Shown here piece after piece: positions 34,804-44,757 of a stretch of DNA of 64,000 bases (within the stretch, counting starts at the first letter, position 1; each line of letters opens with the position of its first letter). Source of the DNA: Ignavibacteriales bacterium. GTDB lineage: Bacteria; Bacteroidota; Ignavibacteria; Ignavibacteriales; Melioribacteraceae. Made by a program: the position numbers and the translations under genes. The DNA lies in assembly GCA_020635275.1 (NCBI GenBank), contig JACKAA010000004.1, forward strand, positions 124,001-188,000, given 5' to 3'. Under the pieces are notes generated by a model, which was not told where the DNA came from, ran no database searches, and saw only the letters and a list, made by a program, of their open reading frames with translations.

Positions 34804-36608
34804 TGGTTAGAATAATATTATTTTTTATAATAGCCATTATCCTAAGTGGAAATTTTCCAATCTTAAATGCTAAATCCTATAAGGGCGCTGAATATAGGAC
34901 GAATGAATCATTTGTTTACGGTAGATTTGAGGTTCGATATAAGCCTGCCAATAGGGAAGGTGTTGTTTCATCATTTTTTACTTATCATGATTTTGATAAC
35001 ACTACTGGCTGGAATGAAATTGATTTTGAATTTATTGGTCGTTACGAAAATACGATACAATTTAATGCTATAACACCAGGGCAGCAATTTCATATAAGAT
35101 CTCAGGTAATTGATTTTGACGCCTATGCCGATTTTCATAATTATGCTTTTGAATGGACACCGGATTATGTTGCATGGTTTATTGATGGGGAAGAAGTCTA
35201 TAGGCAAACTGGAGAACATATTTCTACTCTTCAGTATCCTCAAAAAATTATGATGAATATCTGGAACCCAGTTTTTACAAACTGGGTTGGATATTTTGAT
35301 GATGTGTTTTTACCAGCTGTTTCAATTTATGATTATGTTAGTTATTCTTCTTATACACCTGGTACTGGTAATTATGGTACTGGGAATAATTTTACATTCG
35401 AATGGAAAGATGACTTTGATAATTATGATGATGTAAAATGGTCAAAAGCATCGCATACATTCAGTGGGAATATGGCCGATTTTGATCCAGAGAATATAAT
35501 TTTTCAAGATGGTTATCTCCATTTATATTTAACTGACGAGGATTTTAAAACTGGAATTGATAATGTTGCACCTCAAATTATGTGGGCAATGGCAAATTAT
35601 GATAGTTCAATAACCTTAAAATTATCAGAAGAGATTACGATTGAGAGTGGTGAAAATATTTCTAATTATCTTTTACCGGGAAGTATTATAACTTCTGCCA
35701 AATTATCAGAAAATAAATTGTTTGTAACTCTCACAACTGAAAATTATAATCCTTACCAGTTGATGAATTTGATTTATTCTAAACTTGTTGATTTATCATC
35801 AAATAATAATAGTACTCCAACAAAAGTTGTTCAATTGAATAATGTTGATTCGATTTCATTTCCAATAAAAGTAAATGTTGGAGGCGGTGAATATTTAAAT
35901 TATTTACCTGATCAAGAATGGAATAGTTCCGTACAATACGGATACCTTATGGGAGATGCAAATAGTTCGCACAATATTGATTTTATTGGTACAGATGATG
36001 ATGAAGTATTTGAAACCGAAAGAAAAGGTTTAGTATCATATAAATTTAAGGTCCCAAATGGCCTTTATGATGTTGCTTTAAGTTTTGCGGCAAACAGTCA
36101 AAACACAACATGGAATGGAATTTTTAATGCTTATGCTGAAAATAAAATTATAGAAAGTAATATTAATTTAATTTCTGATGTTGGCTATGACAATGTATAT
36201 ACCGCCAATTCACAAATTGAAGTTTATGATGGAATTCTTGATTTAAATTTTGAAGAAGTGATTGATAGTGCATTTGTTAATGCAATTGAGATCAATAAAA
36301 TTGTAACTGGAGTAAATTCAAGTAACAATTCTAAAATAATAAATCAGATTGAGTTGAATCAAAATTATCCTAATCCATTTAATCCTACGACAGTTCTAAG
36401 TTTTAATATCCCGGAAAAATCTCATATTAAATTGAACATATATGATAATATTGGAAATAAAATATCGACTTTGGTCAATTCTAATATGGATATTGGATTA
36501 CATGAAATAAATTTTAATGCATCAAATCTTTCATCAGGAATTTATTATTATCAGTTAGCTAGTAATGATAAAAAAATTGCTACAAAGAAAATGGTGCTGC
36601 TAAAATAA
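34803..36608 (+). CDS. Circularly permuted GH16 beta-1,3-1,4-glucanase (lichenase) with malectin-like and T9SS domains
   Basis: Secreted glucanase of 601 aa. The signal peptide is about residues 1-23. The catalytic motif WNEIDFEF places nucleophile Glu72 and acid/base Glu76, without the extra Met found in laminarinases. The catalytic region starts with AEYRTNESFVYGRFEVRYKP, which lies in the middle of normal Bacillus lichenases. The segment that should precede it (WKDDFDNYDDVKW to LHLYLT, residues about 200-244) comes afterwards, joined by YTPGTGNYGTG. This is the permuted order known from the Fibrobacter succinogenes lichenase. Next come an Ig-like region (about 252-345), a malectin-like domain (about 350-500) and a T9SS domain (NYPNPFNPTT). 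It should cut mixed-linkage beta-glucan. Confidence 0.88.
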   Translation: MVRIILFFIIAIILSGNFPILNAKSYKGAEYRTNESFVYGRFEVRYKPANREGVVSSFFTYHDFDNTTGWNEIDFEFIGRYENTIQFNAITPGQQFHIRSQVIDFDAYADFHNYAFEWTPDYVAWFIDGEEVYRQTGEHISTLQYPQKIMMNIWNPVFTNWVGYFDDVFLPAVSIYDYVSYSSYTPGTGNYGTGNNFTFEWKDDFDNYDDVKWSKASHTFSGNMADFDPENIIFQDGYLHLYLTDEDFKTGIDNVAPQIMWAMANYDSSITLKLSEEITIESGENISNYLLPGSIITSAKLSENKLFVTLTTENYNPYQLMNLIYSKLVDLSSNNNSTPTKVVQLNNVDSISFPIKVNVGGGEYLNYLPDQEWNSSVQYGYLMGDANSSHNIDFIGTDDDEVFETERKGLVSYKFKVPNGLYDVALSFAANSQNTTWNGIFNAYAENKIIESNINLISDVGYDNVYTANSQIEVYDGILDLNFEEVIDSAFVNAIEINKIVTGVNSSNNSKIINQIELNQNYPNPFNPTTVLSFNIPEKSHIKLNIYDNIGNKISTLVNSNMDIGLHEINFNASNLSSGIYYYQLASNDKKIATKKMVLLK

Positions 36609-36662
36609 ATTAGCTGTTTCTCAAATTATTGTTACGCATAGTGCAATTATAAATTAATCTTT

Positions 36663-38876
36663 ATGCTAAAATTTCTAAAAAGTCTATTTATAATACTAAT
36701 TATATCATTATCGGTTTTTTCTATGTTACAAAATTCTTCAAGTGATAAAAATTCTAATCAATCAAATGATTTTACTTTAAAAGTAGAAAAAATTCTAAGC
36801 CAATTATCTTTGGATGAAAAAATTTCATTGCTTCATGGTAATTCAAAATTTACAATTTCCGGAGTAAAAAGATTAGGAATTCCAGAATGGAAAATGTCTG
36901 ATGGACCACATGGTGTGCGAGAAGAAATAAATAGAGATAATTGGGAACCTGCTAATTGGGAAAATGATTACTCAACATATCTTCCAACTGCAACAGCTCT
37001 TGCAGCAACTTGGAATGCAGACCTGGCTTATAAATTTGGAGTTGTGCTCGGAAGAGAAGCTCGTGCCCGGGATAAAGATGTGATTTTAGGACCAGGAGTT
37101 AATATACACAGAACTCCTTTATGCGGCCGTAACTTTGAATATTTTTCGGAAGATCCTTATTTCTCTGGGGTGATGTCTGTACCTTACATCAAGGGAGTTC
37201 AAGAGCAGGATGTTGCCGCATGCGTAAAACACTTTGCATTAAATAATCAAGAATATGAAAGATTTTTTGTAAATGTTATAATAGATGAAAGAACATTAAG
37301 AGAAATATATTTGCCGGCATTTGATGCAGCTATTAATGAAGGCAAAGCAATTTCAGTTATGAGTGCTTATAATAAAGTTGATGGAAAATGGTGTAGTGAA
37401 AATCCTGAACTACTTAATAATATTCTAAAGAATGAATGGAAATTTGATGGTGTCGTAATTTCAGATTGGAATGGAACTCACTCAACCATAGAAGCAGCTA
37501 ATGCCGGTCTTGATATTGAAATGGGAACTGAAGTTGAAGAATATAAAAATTATTTTTTTGCTGATAAATTAAAACAAGCTGTTATTGATGGAGAGGTTGA
37601 TATTCAAACTATTGATGGTAAAGTTAAGAGAATACTAACCGCTATGTTTAAAACAAAAGTTTTTGATACTAATAGATCTAAAGGTGAATTAATAACTATA
37701 GCTAACTTTAAAGTAGCTAAAAAAGTTGCTGAAGAAGCAGTTGTGCTGCTAAAAAATGAAAAAAATACTTTGCCATTTAATAGCAAAAATCTTAAAACCA
37801 TTGCTGTTATTGGAGAAAATGCAATAGCAAAACATGCAGCAGGAGGTGGTAGTTCAGGAATAAAAACAAAATATGAAATAACTCCTTTAGAGGGTTTGCA
37901 AAATAAATTAAATGATGAAATAAATATTGTTTTTGCTCAAGGATATATGGCCACAACTATTTTTGATTGGCAAAAAGGAGTAATTGATACTGGAGAAAGT
38001 GTAATTGAGAAAAGCATAGAATTAAGAAATGAAGCCATAGAAATTGCTAAAAATGCTGATGTTGTAATAATATTTGCTGGATTAAATCATCATTTTGATA
38101 ATGAAAGTGTTGATCGGGAAAACATGAATCTGCCGTACAACCAAGATGAACTTATTAAAGAAGTTGTAAAAGTAAATCCTAATACAGTTGTTGTTTTAAT
38201 AAGCGGATCTCCTGTTGATATTACTGAATGGGTTGATGAAACACCGGCAATAATACAAGGATGGTATGCTGGTTCTGAAGCTGGTAATGTATTTGCAGAT
38301 GTTTTATTTGGAGATGTAAATCCCTCTGGAAAACTTCCATTTACTTTTCCTAAAAAATTGGAAGATTCACCTGCTCATGTTTTTGGTGAATACCCTGGTG
38401 AAAATTCAACAGTAAAGTACAAAGAAGGAATATTTGTCGGTTATAGATACTTTGATACTTTTGATGTAAAACCTCAATTTGCATTTGGGCATGGGTTATC
38501 CTACACAAATTTTCAGTACAATAAAGTTAATCTAAATAAAGATCAAATCAATGAAGAAGAAAATTTAAATATAACAATTCAAATAGAAAATGTTGGTAAT
38601 GTAAGCGGGAATGAAATCATTCAATTATATATTGAGGATATTGAAAGCTCAGTTAAGAGACCAAAGAAAGAATTAAAAGGATTTAAAAAAGTTTTATTAA
38701 AAAAAGGTGAAGTAAAAGAAATTGAATTTCAAGTAAATAAAAAAATGTTATCATTTTATGATGTAAATAATAAGAGTTGGAAAGCAGAACCAGGTAAATT
38801 TAGACTGCATATTGGGAGTGCTTCCGATGATATAAGACTTACTGCAGAATTTGAACTAGTTGCTGCAGTCAACTAA
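36663..38876 (+). CDS. GH3 beta-glucosidase
   Basis: Exported beta-glucosidase of 737 aa. The N-terminal hydrophobic segment (about 1-22) is a signal peptide without a lipobox, so the protein is probably periplasmic. The GH3 barrel has MSDGPHGVRE (about residue 78), the KHFALNNQE segment (about 193) and nucleophile Asp268 in VISDWNGTHS. The alpha/beta sandwich domain has VDRENMNLP (about 484), and a fibronectin-III-like domain ends the protein (FGHGLSYTNFQY, from about 608). It hydrolyses terminal beta-linked glucose from oligosaccharides. In this unit it would finish cello-, laminari- or gentio-oligosaccharides brought across the outer membrane. Linkage preference is unknown. Confidence 0.92.
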   Translation: MLKFLKSLFIILIISLSVFSMLQNSSSDKNSNQSNDFTLKVEKILSQLSLDEKISLLHGNSKFTISGVKRLGIPEWKMSDGPHGVREEINRDNWEPANWENDYSTYLPTATALAATWNADLAYKFGVVLGREARARDKDVILGPGVNIHRTPLCGRNFEYFSEDPYFSGVMSVPYIKGVQEQDVAACVKHFALNNQEYERFFVNVIIDERTLREIYLPAFDAAINEGKAISVMSAYNKVDGKWCSENPELLNNILKNEWKFDGVVISDWNGTHSTIEAANAGLDIEMGTEVEEYKNYFFADKLKQAVIDGEVDIQTIDGKVKRILTAMFKTKVFDTNRSKGELITIANFKVAKKVAEEAVVLLKNEKNTLPFNSKNLKTIAVIGENAIAKHAAGGGSSGIKTKYEITPLEGLQNKLNDEINIVFAQGYMATTIFDWQKGVIDTGESVIEKSIELRNEAIEIAKNADVVIIFAGLNHHFDNESVDRENMNLPYNQDELIKEVVKVNPNTVVVLISGSPVDITEWVDETPAIIQGWYAGSEAGNVFADVLFGDVNPSGKLPFTFPKKLEDSPAHVFGEYPGENSTVKYKEGIFVGYRYFDTFDVKPQFAFGHGLSYTNFQYNKVNLNKDQINEEENLNITIQIENVGNVSGNEIIQLYIEDIESSVKRPKKELKGFKKVLLKKGEVKEIEFQVNKKMLSFYDVNNKSWKAEPGKFRLHIGSASDDIRLTAEFELVAAVN

Positions 38877-38894
38877 ATTATTAAGAGGGAAATA

Positions 38895-40250
38895 ATGGAG
38901 CAATTAGGTCAAAAACTACAAATTAAAGAAAAAGTTGGTTATGGTTTAGGTGATTTTGCAGCAAATATTGTATTCCAAACTGTAATGATATTTCTCATGT
39001 ATTATTACACTGATATTTTTGGAATACCTGTTGCTGCTGTTGGTACCTTATTCCTTTTATCTAGAATTTGGGATGCTGTAAATGATCCAATTATGGGAGC
39101 AATTGCTGATAGAACAAAATCAAAACACGGTAGATTTAGACCTTGGATAAAATGGACCGCATTGCCATTTGGAATTGTTGCTGTTCTCATGTTTACAACT
39201 CCCGATTTTAGTGTAGACGGTAAAATTGTTTATGCTTATGTTACCTATATTTTAATGATGATGATATACACTGCAAATAATATTCCTTATGGTGCTTTAT
39301 CTGGAGTTATGACTTCAGATTCTATTGAAAGAACAAGTCTAAATTCATATAGATTTGTTTTTGGTCAAAGTGCCGCTTTAGCTATTCAAGGATTAACTTT
39401 ACCTTTAATAGCTTTATTGGGTGCAGGAAATAAAGCTTTAGGATATCAATTAACAATGGCATTATTTGCTGTAATAGCAGTTGGTTTATTCTATATTACA
39501 TTCTATACAACAAAAGAAAGAATTGAACCTGCAAAATCACAAAAGACACCAATTAAAGATGATTTAAAAGATTTAATGCAAAATAGACCATGGATGATTT
39601 TATTCTTTATGGGACTTGTTACATTCATTTTCCTTTCTTTAAGAATTGCGGTAGGACTTTATTATTTTCAGTATTACGTTGGAGACGAAAGCCTATTCTC
39701 AATGTTTGCAGTTCTTGGCACAATTGGTTTAATAATAGGAATTCCACTTTCAAAACCTCTTACCAGAAAATTTGGAAAACGCAATACATATATAATGAGT
39801 AACATCTTATCTGGTATTGCTGTACTAGCATTATTTTTACCTACACCTGAGCAATGGAAGATTGCTTATATTATTTCAGCACTTGTCGGATTTTTCAATG
39901 GTCCTGGTGTACCAATACTTTGGGCAATGTATGCAGATACTGCTGATTATGCAGAATGGAAATTTGGAAGAAGGGCAACAGGAATTGTTTTTTCTGCTGC
40001 TACATTTGGTCAAAAATTTGGATGGGGAATTGGAGGTGCAATTACAGGTTGGTTATTAGCAATGTTCAATTATGAACCCAATACAATTCAATCGTCAGAA
40101 ACTATATTAGGTATAAAATTAATGTTAAGTATTATTCCAGGTGCATTAATGATTCTTTCTGTTATCCTCTTGTTCTTTTATAATTTGACAGAACCAATGA
40201 TGGAAAAAGTACAATCTGAGCTTGCTGATAGGAGATTAGTTAATGAGTAA
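38895..40250 (+). CDS. MFS sugar:cation symporter (GPH/MelB type)
   Basis: Inner-membrane transporter of 451 aa with about 12 membrane segments. The N-terminus (KEKVGYGLGDFAANIVFQT) and the SRIWDAVNDPIMGAIADRTKSKHGRFRPW segment (split across residues about 55-90) are diagnostic of the glycoside-pentoside-hexuronide:cation family. This family carries oligosaccharides and glycosides with sodium or protons. It lies between GH3 and GH17 genes and close to the cytoplasmic GH149-like phosphorylase, so intact laminari- or cello-oligosaccharides are the likely cargo (inference). The start is ATG after AAGAGGGAAATA; the last 8 bases overlap the GH17 gene. Confidence 0.9.
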   Translation: MEQLGQKLQIKEKVGYGLGDFAANIVFQTVMIFLMYYYTDIFGIPVAAVGTLFLLSRIWDAVNDPIMGAIADRTKSKHGRFRPWIKWTALPFGIVAVLMFTTPDFSVDGKIVYAYVTYILMMMIYTANNIPYGALSGVMTSDSIERTSLNSYRFVFGQSAALAIQGLTLPLIALLGAGNKALGYQLTMALFAVIAVGLFYITFYTTKERIEPAKSQKTPIKDDLKDLMQNRPWMILFFMGLVTFIFLSLRIAVGLYYFQYYVGDESLFSMFAVLGTIGLIIGIPLSKPLTRKFGKRNTYIMSNILSGIAVLALFLPTPEQWKIAYIISALVGFFNGPGVPILWAMYADTADYAEWKFGRRATGIVFSAATFGQKFGWGIGGAITGWLLAMFNYEPNTIQSSETILGIKLMLSIIPGALMILSVILLFFYNLTEPMMEKVQSELADRRLVNE

Positions 40251-41241
40251 AATCATATTAAAAATTTTACTGCTGTTATTTTTACTTTTACTTAGTACAT
40301 GTTCAAATAAAAATGAAGAAATATCTGAACCAAAAATAAATATTTTAGATGAAGACAATTCATATTGGGCAATTGCATATTCAGGATATAGAAAAGGTCA
40401 GAATCCACAAGAAAAAATTTATCCTACTCAAGATCAGATAAAGGAAGATTTAGAAATAATTGAACAAAATTGGAATTTAATCAGAACTTACGGTGCTGAT
40501 CAGCATGCTTATGATATTCTACAAGTTATAAAAAATGAAAAATTGAATATAAAAGTAATGCTGGGAATTTGGTTGGATGGTGAACCAGAATACATTGAAG
40601 ATAATAAAAATCAAATCGCTTATGGAACTGAATTGGCAAATGAATATAAAGATATTGTTATTGCAATTAATGTCGGCAATGAATCTCAAGTTCATTGGAG
40701 TGATCATAAAGTTCCAAGTCAAAACTTGGTATCATATATAAAAGAAGTGCAGTCAAAAGTGAATGTGCCAGTTACTACTGCTGATACTTGGGATTATTGG
40801 ACTAATTTAGAAAAAAGTCAAGATGTTATTAATGCTGTTGATTTTTTAGCAGTTCATATTTATCCAATGTGGGGTGGAGTAGATATTGATAATGCTTTTA
40901 ATTCAACATCTGAAGTATATAACAAAATAGTAAGTACTATACCTAATAAAAAAATAATAATTTCTGAAGCCGGTTGGGCATCTTACACAGTTGGAGAACT
41001 TCATGCTCCAAAAGCGGGCAGTGAAGAAAAACAAATGATTTATTACGACCAATTAAAAAAATGGGCTGATGAAAATAAGATTACAGTATTTTGGTTTGAA
41101 GCATTTGATGAACCTTGGAAAGGAATTGGGACAGAAGGTCATTGGGGACTTTTTTCTGAAAGTAGAAATGCTAAGAAAGCTATGCATGAACTTTATCCAA
41201 AATTAAAAACTGAAGAGCCGACTTCTCCTTCTTATGAATAA
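40243..41241 (+). CDS. GH17-family beta-1,3-glucanase-like lipoprotein
   Basis: Lipoprotein of 332 aa (LSTC lipobox, Cys20). The TIM-barrel carries GH17-like motifs: SGYRKGQNP near residue 48, acid/base Glu147 in NVGNESQ, HIYPMWGG near residue 207, and nucleophile Glu242 in IISEAGWAS. GH17 enzymes hydrolyse or transglycosylate beta-1,3-glucans. A paralogue lies at 57020-58102 in the second glucan unit, with the same EAFDEPWKG segment near the end. It overlaps the preceding transporter gene by 8 bp, implying coupled translation. Likely periplasmic or surface-facing on a membrane anchor. Confidence 0.85.
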   Translation: MSKIILKILLLLFLLLLSTCSNKNEEISEPKINILDEDNSYWAIAYSGYRKGQNPQEKIYPTQDQIKEDLEIIEQNWNLIRTYGADQHAYDILQVIKNEKLNIKVMLGIWLDGEPEYIEDNKNQIAYGTELANEYKDIVIAINVGNESQVHWSDHKVPSQNLVSYIKEVQSKVNVPVTTADTWDYWTNLEKSQDVINAVDFLAVHIYPMWGGVDIDNAFNSTSEVYNKIVSTIPNKKIIISEAGWASYTVGELHAPKAGSEEKQMIYYDQLKKWADENKITVFWFEAFDEPWKGIGTEGHWGLFSESRNAKKAMHELYPKLKTEEPTSPSYE

Positions 41242-41255
41242 ATAGGTGAAATTTA

Positions 41256-44200
41256 GTGAGTAAAAATTCCGCATATATAAAGGACCAAAAAATACTTTTA
41301 AATAACGATGATGTTAAAGGTGAATATGTAAATATTGAAGATGAACAATTCTATCGAATATCAAATTATGATAAAATGGATCCTTTCTTAATGACCATTG
41401 TTAGTAGTTCTGATCATTGGATGTTTATATCAAGTAATGGTGGACTAACAGCCGGAAGAAAGAATCCGGACAATGCCTTGTTTCCATATTATAATGATGA
41501 TATCATTCACTCTTCTAATGAAATTACAGGCAGTAAAGCAATTTTACAAGTTAGTATTGATAATAAGCTTCAGATTTGGGAACCATTCTCAAATTTTTGT
41601 AACGGTATTTATAAAATTAGCAGAAATCTTTATAAAAATATTTTAGGTAATAAAATCATTTTTGAAGAAATCAATCATGATTTAGGTTTGAATTTTTGCT
41701 ATTCATGGATGAACAGTGAAAAATATGGTTTTGTTAAAAAGTCATCAGTAAAAAACATAAACAATAAATCTATTGAAATTAATTTAATTGATGGAATACA
41801 AAATATTTTACCATATGGATTGTATCAGAAATTTCAAAATGAATTTAGCACATTAGCTGATGGTTACAAGAAAAATGAATTAATACCAGAAAACGGAATC
41901 GGTATTTTTTCACTTAGTTCAATTCCATCTGATAGAGCTGAACCGAGTGAATCACTAAAAGCAACTGTAGTTTGGTCATTAGCTCCAAAGGTAAAAAAAT
42001 ACCTCTTATCATCACGTCAATTAAATAAGTTTAGATCAGGTTTAGAAATAAATAACGAAACTGATATTAGAGCTGCTAAAGGTTCATATTTTATTAACAA
42101 TTCATTTAAACTGAATCCTGAAGAAAATGAAGAATGGTTAATTATAGCAGATATAAATCAAGACTCTGCAGATTTGGCAAAGACTATATACTATTTAGAA
42201 AATAATAATAATCTTAAAAGTGAGATTATTAGTGATATTGATAAGTGCGGTGAAAAATTAATTAAAATAATAGCGAATGCTGACGGTCTTCAAATTAGTG
42301 AAGATAAACTTTGCACTTCTAGACATATTTCAAATGTGCTATTTAATGTAATGCGAGGAGGTATTTTTGATAACTCCTATAAAATCGATATCAAAGATTT
42401 CTCAACTTTTCTCCATACAGCAAATAAAACTATTCACAAAAGATTTACAAATAATTCAAAAGATTTTGAAAACGAAATTAATTATTATGATTTAAGAAAC
42501 TTAATTATTGAAATGGATGATCTGGAAATTTACAGATTATTTATGGAATACCTTCCATTAACTTTCGGAAGAAGGCATGGAGATCCCAGCCGTCCTTGGA
42601 ACAGATTTTCTATTGACATTAAAAACAATAAAAACGAAAAGGTACTAAACTATCAAGGTAATTGGCGAGATGTTTTTCAGAATTGGGAAGCTCTGGCATT
42701 ATCATTCCCGGAATATTTAGAAAGCATGATAACAAGATTTTTGAATGCTTCAACTGCGGATGGTTACAATCCTTATAGAATTACTAGAAACGGTTTTGAT
42801 TGGGAAACTCCTGAACCTGAATCTCCTTGGGCAAATATTGGTTATTGGGGAGATCATCAAATTATATATTTATTAAAATTACTGGAATTACAGTTCAAGC
42901 ATAATAAAGCGGTATTAAAATCAAATGTTACTAAACCAATTTATACTTATGCAAATATTCCATATAGAATAAAAAATTATAATGATATTTTAATAAATCC
43001 GCATGATACAATTGAATTTGACCATGATCTAAATGAGGAAATTCTAAAAAAGGAAAAAGAACTTGGGACTGATGCAAAATATGTATTTAATAATGATCAG
43101 TCATTATTACAAGTAAACCTGTCGGAAAAATTATTAGTTACACTTCTTTCCAAACTAAGCAATTTTATACCAGGCGGCGGTATTTGGATGAACACACAAA
43201 GGCCTGAGTGGAACGATGCTAATAATGCTTTAGTCGGAAACGGCGTTTCAATGGTAACATTATATTATTTGAAAAGATACGTAAATTTTCTAATTAGTTT
43301 TTTTGAAGATGTAAAAGTCAACTCAATTGAAATATCTGAAGAAGTTGTTAATTTTTTAAAGAATATTTCTGAAGTAATGTCGCAGCATCAAGATTTATTA
43401 AATGATGAAATATCAGATAAAAATAGAAAAGTTATTCTTGATGGTTTATCAGTTGCTGGAGAAGATTTTAGAACAAAAATATATAATAATGGATTTTCTG
43501 AAAAACTGGAAATATTAGAATTAAAAAACTTAATTGAATTTTTATCGCTTTCCAATAAATATATTGATCATACAATTAAATCAAACAAACGGGATGACGC
43601 TTTATTTCATTCTTATAATTTAATGTCTCTTGAAGGAAGAGATGAAATAAAAATTACCAATCTTTATGAAATGCTTGAAGGACAAGTTGCAGTATTAAGT
43701 TCCGGATATTTAGAACCAAAAGATTCAGTATTATTATTAAAATCATTACGCACAAGTAAATTATATCGAGAAGATCAAAATAGTTATATTCTTTATCCTG
43801 ACAGGCAATTACTATTATTTGTTCAAAAAAATATTATTCCAAAAGAGTTAATTATTTCATCTCAATTATTGAAATCCCTTGTTGAATTGGGCCATGATGA
43901 AATTGTTAATGTTGATGTAAGTGGTAATTATCATTTTAATGGAGAAATAAGAAATTCCAAAATATTGAAAGAAAGATTAGAATTACTTCAGAATACAGAA
44001 TTAAATAGTTTAGTAAATGAAGAGAAAGATGAAATAATTAAAATATACGAGTCAATATTTAATCATAAAGCATTTACCGGTAGATCAGGAACATTTTACA
44101 AATATGAAGGATTGGGCTCCATTTATTGGCATATGGTATCAAAGTTGGCATTGGCGGTTCAAGAAACTTACTATGATGCAATAAATAAAAATACCGATTT

Positions 44201-44714
44201 AGAAGATTTAGAATTCTTAAATAAATTTTACTATGAAATTAAAGAGGGTATTGGAATATATAAATCGCCGAAAGAATACGGCGCATTTCCAACTGATCCT
44301 TATTCACACACACCTTGTTTTTCCGGTGTACAGCAGCCGGGTATGACAGGACAAGTAAAAGAAGATATTATTTCCAGATTTGGTGAACTTGGTTTATTTG
44401 TAAATGATGAAAAAATATTTATCAAGAATTCGTTAATCAAAAAAAATGAATTCCTGAAAAAAGATTCTTCTTTTGAATATTATGATGTAAATGATGAAAA
44501 GAAAAAACTGACAATTGAAAAAGGTTCGTTAGCATTCACATATTGTCAAGTACCAATTATTTATAATATCTCTCAAAATAATTGTATGGAAATTTATTTT
44601 ACAGTTGGACAAAAGCATTTTTTGAAGAGTTTAATATTAGATGAAACATTAAGCAGCTCAATATTTAGGCGTGAAGGCAAAATTGATAAGATAATTGTAT
44701 CAGTCAAAATTTGA
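41256..44714 (+). CDS. Probable beta-1,3-oligoglucan phosphorylase (GH149-like)
   Basis: Cytoplasmic protein of 1152 aa without a signal peptide, starting at GTG after TAGGTGAA. Size and motifs fit the large disaccharide/oligosaccharide phosphorylases related to GH94, best GH149: DHWMFISSNGGLTAGRKNPDNALFPYY-type N-terminal segment (about residues 50-76), RRHGDPSRPWN (about 440), GYWGDHQIIYLLKLLE (about 529) and the probable general-acid Asp in PEWNDANNALVG (about 653). GH149 enzymes split beta-1,3-glucan oligosaccharides with phosphate, yielding glucose 1-phosphate and saving ATP. Its position after a sugar symporter and a GH17 gene agrees. GH161 is a related alternative. Confidence 0.82.
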   Translation: MSKNSAYIKDQKILLNNDDVKGEYVNIEDEQFYRISNYDKMDPFLMTIVSSSDHWMFISSNGGLTAGRKNPDNALFPYYNDDIIHSSNEITGSKAILQVSIDNKLQIWEPFSNFCNGIYKISRNLYKNILGNKIIFEEINHDLGLNFCYSWMNSEKYGFVKKSSVKNINNKSIEINLIDGIQNILPYGLYQKFQNEFSTLADGYKKNELIPENGIGIFSLSSIPSDRAEPSESLKATVVWSLAPKVKKYLLSSRQLNKFRSGLEINNETDIRAAKGSYFINNSFKLNPEENEEWLIIADINQDSADLAKTIYYLENNNNLKSEIISDIDKCGEKLIKIIANADGLQISEDKLCTSRHISNVLFNVMRGGIFDNSYKIDIKDFSTFLHTANKTIHKRFTNNSKDFENEINYYDLRNLIIEMDDLEIYRLFMEYLPLTFGRRHGDPSRPWNRFSIDIKNNKNEKVLNYQGNWRDVFQNWEALALSFPEYLESMITRFLNASTADGYNPYRITRNGFDWETPEPESPWANIGYWGDHQIIYLLKLLELQFKHNKAVLKSNVTKPIYTYANIPYRIKNYNDILINPHDTIEFDHDLNEEILKKEKELGTDAKYVFNNDQSLLQVNLSEKLLVTLLSKLSNFIPGGGIWMNTQRPEWNDANNALVGNGVSMVTLYYLKRYVNFLISFFEDVKVNSIEISEEVVNFLKNISEVMSQHQDLLNDEISDKNRKVILDGLSVAGEDFRTKIYNNGFSEKLEILELKNLIEFLSLSNKYIDHTIKSNKRDDALFHSYNLMSLEGRDEIKITNLYEMLEGQVAVLSSGYLEPKDSVLLLKSLRTSKLYREDQNSYILYPDRQLLLFVQKNIIPKELIISSQLLKSLVELGHDEIVNVDVSGNYHFNGEIRNSKILKERLELLQNTELNSLVNEEKDEIIKIYESIFNHKAFTGRSGTFYKYEGLGSIYWHMVSKLALAVQETYYDAINKNTDLEDLEFLNKFYYEIKEGIGIYKSPKEYGAFPTDPYSHTPCFSGVQQPGMTGQVKEDIISRFGELGLFVNDEKIFIKNSLIKKNEFLKKDSSFEYYDVNDEKKKLTIEKGSLAFTYCQVPIIYNISQNNCMEIYFTVGQKHFLKSLILDETLSSSIFRREGKIDKIIVSVKI

Positions 44715-44757
44715 AATAATTTTAATAAATATTTTAAAGAAAACTAAGGTTAAACAA

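Noticed and set aside
44695..44757. Extended start of the GH16 laminarinase
   Set aside because: It would overlap the phosphorylase gene and put 21 hydrophilic residues before the signal peptide; the tandem ATG at 44758 gives a normal export signal.
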